The notes beneath the pieces are model-generated. The model saw only the letters and a list, made by a program, of their open reading frames with translations. It ran no database searches and was not told the origin of the DNA. A DNA stretch of 55,915 nucleotides from Acidimicrobiia bacterium. Lineage in GTDB: Bacteria; Actinomycetota; Acidimicrobiia; IMCC26256; JAENVU01. Position numbers and translations under genes: made by a program. The DNA is taken from contig JANYJV010000020.1 of NCBI GenBank assembly GCA_025361725.1, forward strand, positions 1-55,915, given 5' to 3'. Positions 51,792 to 55,915 of this stretch are shown here, one piece after another (positions within the stretch are counted from its first letter, which is position 1; every line of letters starts with the position of its first letter).

Positions 51792-52609
51792 GTCGGTCCT
51801 CCTGAGGGGACGATCGTGATTCCGGAGCCGGCCCCGAGACCACAGTCAGCTGCGGCCGATTGGCGATCCAGCGCGAGTGATACCAAGCCGTAGGAGTCGA
51901 CGATCATCGCCAACTCCGACGGTTTGGCGTCGGCGTAGGTGTGAACCCAGCGCGCGCGTCGACCGGTCGATCCGAAGCGGACCTCCACGCTGTCCTCGAC
52001 GCTGACCCCGAGCGCCACCAGTTCCTCGGGTCCGATGTTGAGCTGACAGTTGCCGAACGAGTCGACCCACCAGACCTCACCGACGATCGTCCCCGACTCG
52101 ACGGTCGGGAGCGGGATCAACCCAGGCGTCAGGCCGGCCGGATTCACCGGATCGCCGAGGTCTTCGAGCGCGACGCCACGCGCCAAGAATCCCGCGGCCG
52201 GTGCCATCACGTCTCGACCCGCAAACGTCGGCCCTGGTGCTTCCATCTGGTACTCGTCGTTGGTCAGCGCAACCACGCGCTGCGCGCCCCCGACCATCGC
52301 CACCGCCGGCGCCAAAAGGCCGTTGTCCGGACCGATGAAGATTCCGGTCTCGGTCTCGATCGCCACTGCTCTGCGGTCGGTTCCGACTCCGGGATCCACC
52401 ACGGCCAGCACAATGCCGTCGGGCAGATATTGGATGGCCCGCACCAGCGCCAACGAGCCGGCCCGAACGTCGTGCGTGGGCACCCCGTGGGTGACATCGA
52501 GAATCGTGAGCTCGGGAGCGAGGCCCCACATCACTGCCTTGCACACCCCGACGAACTCGTCGACGGCGCCGTAATCGCTCAGAAATGAGACGACCTCGGG
52601 GTTCGGCAC
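51788..52609 (-). CDS. SAM hydrolase / SAM-dependent hydroxide adenosyltransferase (DUF62)
   Basis: 273 residues. The family cleaves S-adenosylmethionine to adenosine and methionine using water. Conserved segments are VVSFLSDYGAVDEFVGVCKA with the catalytic Asp, LDVTHGVPTHDVRAGSLAL, LAVVDPGVGTDRRAVAI, FIGPDNGLLAP and DSFGNCQLNIG. It is related to the fluorinase and chlorinase enzymes but lacks the fluorinase loop as far as I can judge. The start is GTG at 52609, 7 nt after TACCGT, so probably leaderless. The 30-residue peptide gene follows. Confidence 0.92.
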   Translation of the reverse strand: MPNPEVVSFLSDYGAVDEFVGVCKAVMWGLAPELTILDVTHGVPTHDVRAGSLALVRAIQYLPDGIVLAVVDPGVGTDRRAVAIETETGIFIGPDNGLLAPAVAMVGGAQRVVALTNDEYQMEAPGPTFAGRDVMAPAAGFLARGVALEDLGDPVNPAGLTPGLIPLPTVESGTIVGEVWWVDSFGNCQLNIGPEELVALGVSVEDSVEVRFGSTGRRARWVHTYADAKPSELAMIVDSYGLVSLALDRQSAAADCGLGAGSGITIVPSGGPT

Positions 52610-52616
52610 GGCTGGG

Positions 52617-52622
52617 ACGGTA
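52617..52622 (-). promoter_or_regulatory. Leaderless -10 box TACCGT before the SAM hydrolase
   Basis: On the minus strand TACCGT is followed by seven bases and the GTG start at 52609. It lies between the proC stop and the SAM hydrolase gene. Confidence 0.45.
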
Positions 52623-52639
52623 GTGCCGGCGACCAGATC

Positions 52640-53449
52640 TCAGCGCTTCGGAGCACCCAACTCCCGTGAGCGATCGGCCGCGGCACTGACTGCGTCCAAA
52701 ACTGCCGCCCGCACCGAATGTGATTCGAGGGCGCGCAGACCGGCGGCAGTGGTACCTCCGGGTGACGTGACCGCAGCTCGCAGTTGTTCCGCGGTTTCGC
52801 CACTGTCGGTCAGCATCACCCCGGCCCCGCGAATCGTTGCGTGCACCAACGTCGACGCGACGCCGCGCGGCAACCCGTTCAACACTCCGGCCTCGATCAT
52901 TGCCTCGGCCAGGAAGAACACGTAGGCCGGCCCGGAGCCGGAAAGGCCGGTCACCGCGTCGAGCAACGTTTCGGGTACCACCACCACAGTGCCCACGGCG
53001 TCGAGCAGACGCGTCGCCGTTTCGAGGTGCGCATCGGTGGTGAGCGTTCCGCCGGCGAGTGCTGCCGCACCGTGTCCGACGAGCGCAGGGGTGTTGGGCA
53101 TCGCCCGCACCACCGGCCGGCCCGGTACCGCTGCTTCCAACTCCGCGATCGAAACTCCAGCCGCGATCGACAGCACCAGCGCGTCCGGCGCAAGAACCGA
53201 GAGGGCGCCTTCGAGTACATCGGCGACGTCGGCAGGCTTGACCGCAACGATCACCACGTCCGCGTCCCCGACCACCCAGGACGCACTCGGTCCCACTCGC
53301 ACTCCGGCGAGTTCGTCTTCGAGTGCCCGCCGCCGACCCGCGTCGGCTTCGGCAACTGCCAACCGATCGGCATCGACGCCGGCGGCCAGGAGCCCCGCGA
53401 TCAGAGCGGTTCCCATTCGGCCGCCACCCAGCACTGCGATGTGTTCCAC
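52640..53449 (-). CDS. proC: Pyrroline-5-carboxylate reductase
   Basis: Last step of proline synthesis, NAD(P)H-dependent. The N-terminal Rossmann motif is VEHIAVLGGGRMGTALIAGL, and the family signature includes VRAMPNTPALVGHGAAAL and AVTGLSGSGPAYVFFLAEAM followed by VTSPGGTTAAGLRALE. GTG at 53449 is chosen because TAGCCT lies 7 nt upstream and the product is then 269 residues, the normal length. A GTG at 53515 would add 22 non-conserved residues. Confidence 0.94.
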   Translation of the reverse strand: MEHIAVLGGGRMGTALIAGLLAAGVDADRLAVAEADAGRRRALEDELAGVRVGPSASWVVGDADVVIVAVKPADVADVLEGALSVLAPDALVLSIAAGVSIAELEAAVPGRPVVRAMPNTPALVGHGAAALAGGTLTTDAHLETATRLLDAVGTVVVVPETLLDAVTGLSGSGPAYVFFLAEAMIEAGVLNGLPRGVASTLVHATIRGAGVMLTDSGETAEQLRAAVTSPGGTTAAGLRALESHSVRAAVLDAVSAAADRSRELGAPKR

Positions 53450-53766
53450 GCCCGGCAGGCTATTGGCCGCATCGTCAGCGAACGCGCGCACCTCCGGCCC
53501 TCCGCCTGTCGCCACACCGGTCGCTGATCACCCGGCAGGGTCCGGACGCGAGAAAGCCCGGATCACCTTCCGAGACGCCCCGCACTTCCCCGAGCGGAGG
53601 TTCTTGACGTGAACCGGACTTTCCCAGGAATCGCCACCCGTCGGTGTCGATGCGGTGGCAAGCTAGAAGATGAACGCAACTGAAGGCAAGTCACCGCAAC
53701 TGAATGATTCCAACGGATCATCGGACGCGCTCTGGAATGTGAACGCCAGCCGAAATGACAGTTGAG
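53450..53766. other. 317-bp intergenic stretch between proC and the YbjN gene
   Basis: Contains the leaderless TAGCCT box of proC (minus strand, 53462-53457). The rest has no convincing gene. A 31-codon plus-strand ORF at 53670-53765 (starting MNATEGKSPQLND) has no ribosome-binding site and low hydrophobicity. The motif CGCAACTGAA recurs at about 53,675 and 53,693. Nothing else is seen. Confidence 0.5.
53457..53462 (-). promoter_or_regulatory. Leaderless -10 box TAGCCT before proC
   Basis: On the minus strand TAGCCT-GCCGGGC-GTG is nearly the same as TAACCT-GCCCGCT-GTG before the deacetylase gene at 24523. It fixes the proC start at 53449. Confidence 0.55.
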
Positions 53767-54219
53767 TCAGCGGTAGGCCAACGTGACGACGGCCTGGAAC
53801 CACCGTTCGGTGAGGTCGAACAGCACGCCGATAATCCGGTCGAGTTCTTCGGTGGTCAGGTGCTCAAGGGCGACCCGGCCGGTGAGGTAGACGTCGCCGT
53901 CGGGACCGAGCGAGAACCGCGCACCGTAGAGGTCGTGGTTGCGTCGCAAGAGCCAGGCGTGCAGCGCGGGAAGGCGCGCCTCGTCCTCCGGCGCGGGGAG
54001 GAAATACACCTCGTAGCGCAACGTGCGCTGGTGCAGGTCGAAGTAGATCGTGGTCGCGTCCCGGCCGTCGCAGCCGAACCGCACGTACCAACGGCGCAGC
54101 TCCGCTTCGTACTCGACATGCTGGATCGAGAGTTCCGCTGCGATCGGTCCGAAGAGGTGCTCATCGACGAGGGCATGCGCCGCCGCCATGGATTCCGGAC
54201 CGGGAATCGTCAGCGACAC
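53767..54219 (-). CDS. YbjN domain-containing protein
   Basis: 150 residues from GTG at 54219, overlapping the end of mshA by 10 nt. The pattern LRRWYVRFGCDGRDATTIYF, LRYEVYFLPAPEDE, LHAWLLRRNHDLYGARFSLG and VALEHLTTEELDRIIGVLF is that of YbjN/type III secretion chaperone-like proteins. In Mycobacterium a YbjN-domain gene also follows mshA (Rv0486-Rv0487), so the pairing is conserved. Role in mycothiol metabolism is not established. Confidence 0.85.
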   Translation of the reverse strand: MSLTIPGPESMAAAHALVDEHLFGPIAAELSIQHVEYEAELRRWYVRFGCDGRDATTIYFDLHQRTLRYEVYFLPAPEDEARLPALHAWLLRRNHDLYGARFSLGPDGDVYLTGRVALEHLTTEELDRIIGVLFDLTERWFQAVVTLAYR

Positions 54220-55442
54220 GACACCGGTTCGCGCGCCAAGAGGTCGATGTAGAGACGACGCAACCGCGCCGCGGTCATGCTCCATCCGTATCGACGCGAC
54301 CGCGCTTCAGCGGCGATCCCCATTGCGTGTGCGACTGCCGGGTCGGCGAGTAATCGGGCGATCGGAGCGGCGAAGTCGGACGGGTCGCGGCTGTCCACCA
54401 AGAAGCCGGTCACCCCGTCGTCAACCAGCGAGACCAGCCCGCCGACGGCCGCGGCGACCACGGGCGTTCCGCACGCGGCGGCCTCAAGCGCCACCAGACC
54501 AAAGGACTCACTGTGGCTCGGGACCAGGCACACGTCGACGGCGCGGTAGTACCGGGCGAGGTCAGTGTGTGCCTGCGGCGGCACGAAGCGCACTCGATCC
54601 GTCACCCCGAGCTTCGCAGCCATTTCGTGCAGTCGATCGAGTTCGGCGTCGCCGTCCGGTCCGCTCGGGCCGCCGACCAGGAGCAACGTTGCGGTCTCGT
54701 CGTCCAACTCGGCCAGGGCCTGGACCGCAAGGTCTGCACCCTTCAGCGGTTGGATCCGGCCGGCGAACAGCAACACCGGCTCGGCGCCCAGACCGAGTGC
54801 TCGCCGCTCGGCATCGCGTCGGCGTTGCTCCACAGCATGGAAGATCTCGTGGTCCACACCCGGCGGCACGATCTCGATCCGGTCCGGCGACGCGCTGTAC
54901 AGGAGTTCGAGCTGATCCCGCTCCGCCGTGGTCGACGCCAGCATCAAGTCCGCGCAGTTCACGATCTCGTGCTCGATGCGAGCGCGCAGTTCAGGGTCGT
55001 CGTCGATCCCCGCGTCGGCCTTCACTCGCGCCAGCGTGTGGAACGTTGCAACGAGCGGAAGATCCAGCTCGTGCTTCAACCGGTGGCCGACCGCGCCGGA
55101 CAACCAGTAGTTGGCGTGAATCGCGTCGTACCGCGCGCCGCCCTCGACCAGATCCAAGGTCGCCGCCACCATCGGGTCCACCAGCTCGATGAGGTCGTGC
55201 TTGGAGACCGGGTGGGCAGGCCCGGCATCGAGGTGGACCACACGAAATCCGGGCTCGACTTCCACCGAGTCGGGCTGACCGGCATGATCTCGGCGGACCA
55301 GGACATCGCATTCCACGCCGGCACGTGCGAGGGCAGAAGCCAGCGCTCGGACGTACACGCTCATGCCCCCACCGTCACCCGCGCCAGGTTGCGCAAGTGG
55401 GGAGCTATGAACAGACAGGACGGCAAGACGGCGCAAGTTCAT
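54210..55442 (-). CDS. mshA: D-inositol-3-phosphate glycosyltransferase
   Basis: First step of mycothiol synthesis: transfer of GlcNAc from UDP-GlcNAc to inositol 3-phosphate. The 410-residue GT4 protein has the MshA N-terminus VLSVHSSPLAQPGAGDGGGM, then YDAIHANYWLSG, LVATFHTLARVKA and VPSHSESFGLVALEAAACGT with the catalytic-site Glu. ATG at 55442 is preferred; a TAGGAT box lies 11 nt upstream. The YbjN gene after it supports the assignment. Mycothiol is confined to Actinobacteria. Confidence 0.92.
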   Translation of the reverse strand: MNLRRLAVLSVHSSPLAQPGAGDGGGMSVYVRALASALARAGVECDVLVRRDHAGQPDSVEVEPGFRVVHLDAGPAHPVSKHDLIELVDPMVAATLDLVEGGARYDAIHANYWLSGAVGHRLKHELDLPLVATFHTLARVKADAGIDDDPELRARIEHEIVNCADLMLASTTAERDQLELLYSASPDRIEIVPPGVDHEIFHAVEQRRRDAERRALGLGAEPVLLFAGRIQPLKGADLAVQALAELDDETATLLLVGGPSGPDGDAELDRLHEMAAKLGVTDRVRFVPPQAHTDLARYYRAVDVCLVPSHSESFGLVALEAAACGTPVVAAAVGGLVSLVDDGVTGFLVDSRDPSDFAAPIARLLADPAVAHAMGIAAEARSRRYGWSMTAARLRRLYIDLLAREPVSCR

Positions 55443-55751
55443 GGGGTCAAGCGATCCTAACGCCACGACCTCTCAGACCATTCCTGCCCTCACAATTGCT
55501 CCTACTGATTGCTCGTCCGGTCGCCGACCATGGCCAGCGCGGTCTTCGTGGGCTCTCTACCTCGCTGCTCGCTCCGCAGGCTCCGCTCGGGAGCCAGTCA
55601 GGTCGGGCTGGTTTCCTGGACGCGTCACCAGCCGCAACCCGCTCCCGAACCGCAGCGAGGAACGAGTGGAGGTGAGCAGGCCGGGAGGCGTCCCGAATCA
55701 GAACAACCAAAACTCACTTCCCAGCCCCGGGTGAAGCCGTACGGCCAGAAA
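55443..55751. other. 309-bp intergenic stretch upstream of mshA
   Basis: No gene is evident. It holds the TAGGAT box for mshA (minus strand, 55459-55454), a hairpin CGGGA-GGCG-TCCCG at 55682-55695 inside GGCCGGGAGGCGTCCCG that is related to the one at 33472-33486, and the 10-mer ACGGCCAGAA at 55741-55750, repeated at 55758-55767 around the stop codon of the next gene. Confidence 0.5.
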
Positions 55752-55915
55752 TTACGCACGGCCAGAAGTGCCGGTGAAGCTCCGGTAGACGTCGACCAGA
55801 GTCTGTTTTTGGCGTTCGGTGATGGTGGTGTCGGACATGATCGCAGCCTCGAGGTCGGACTCGGACTTCTCGTCGAGGATGCCGGCCCGGACGTAGAGGG
55901 TCTCCGCGGAAATGC
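55752..55915 (-). CDS. C-terminal end of a helix-turn-helix transcriptional regulator (partial)
   Basis: The last 53 residues of a gene that enters from the right edge, ending in TAA at 55754-55752. It reads ISAETLYVRAGILDEK followed by SESDLEAAIMSDTTITERQ and KQTLVDVYRSF. This resembles the C-terminus of actinobacterial XRE-type regulators (of the Rv0474 kind) near mshA. The DNA-binding part is outside the window, so the call rests on the tail only. Confidence 0.6.
   Translation of the reverse strand, partial: ISAETLYVRAGILDEKSESDLEAAIMSDTTITERQKQTLVDVYRSFTGTSGRA

Noticed and set aside
53450..53515. N-terminal extension of proC to GTG 53515
   Set aside because: Adds 22 residues not typical of the family and ignores the TAGCCT box that fits a start at 53449.
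53670..53765. 31-codon ORF (MNATEGKSPQLND...) between proC and the YbjN gene
   Set aside because: No ribosome-binding site or leaderless box, polar composition without recognisable features.
1..55915. tRNA, rRNA, CRISPR or transposon features
   Set aside because: No tRNA-like T-loop context, no repeat-spacer array, and no transposase or integrase reading frame was seen.

Overview
This is a 55.9 kb, GC-rich chromosomal window from an aerobic actinobacterium, most likely a member of the Acidimicrobiia. The actinobacterial signs are a mycothiol glycosyltransferase (mshA) followed by a YbjN-domain gene, a Rex repressor leading a C5-pathway tetrapyrrole operon, a SigK/RskA-type sigma/anti-sigma pair, many GTG starts and several leaderless TAnnnT promoters 6-9 nt from a start codon. 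The class assignment is inference, because there is no rRNA or marker tree in the window. No tRNA, rRNA, CRISPR array, transposase or integrase was seen.

Region 1 (1-22,034, minus strand) holds two NADH:quinone oxidoreductase (complex I) operons head to tail. The upstream one is a complete 14-gene nuoA-N operon. About 185 bp after it a second, diverged operon begins: nuoA-B-C-D-H-I-J-K-L, running off the left edge. It has no nuoE, nuoF or nuoG between D and H, so it looks like the 11-subunit type without an NADH-input module.

Region 2 (22,035-33,353) is a set of accessory genes: an LGFP-like membrane-anchored protein, yaaA, a polysaccharide deacetylase, a DUF2786 protein, a SNF2 ATPase followed by a SWIM zinc-finger protein, and a glycosyltransferase coupled to a geranylgeranyl-reductase-family flavoprotein.

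Region 3 (33,560-39,558, plus strand) encodes a quinol:cytochrome c reductase of unusual build. It has a three-helix membrane protein, a 2[4Fe-4S] ferredoxin, a short b6-type cytochrome b carrying the Cys that in b6-type proteins binds an extra heme covalently, a separate subunit IV-like protein, a Rieske protein, a diheme cytochrome c, a further membrane protein and a small lipoprotein. This is not the QcrCAB arrangement typical of Actinobacteria.

Region 4 (39,717-47,103, minus strand) is rex - precorrin-2 dehydrogenase - hemA - hemC - cobA/hemD fusion - hemB - hemL, with a probable Rex operator ahead of rex. It makes heme and siroheme precursors and is well placed to match heme supply to NADH/NAD+ state. 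A partial duplication has produced a 25-codon leader ORF between hemC and cobA/hemD.

Region 5 (47,207-55,915) holds a membrane protein, an AMP-dependent acyl-CoA ligase, a CAP-domain secreted protein, an ECF sigma factor with its anti-sigma factor, a SAM hydrolase with a coupled 30-residue membrane peptide, proC, mshA-ybjN and the end of a regulator gene.

Together the window is a respiratory and tetrapyrrole hub. The most unusual items are the tandem non-identical complex I operons, the ferredoxin-containing b6-type complex, a dispersed 93-bp (31-codon) repeat placed directly before two unrelated start codons, and the hemC/cobA-hemD leader ORF.
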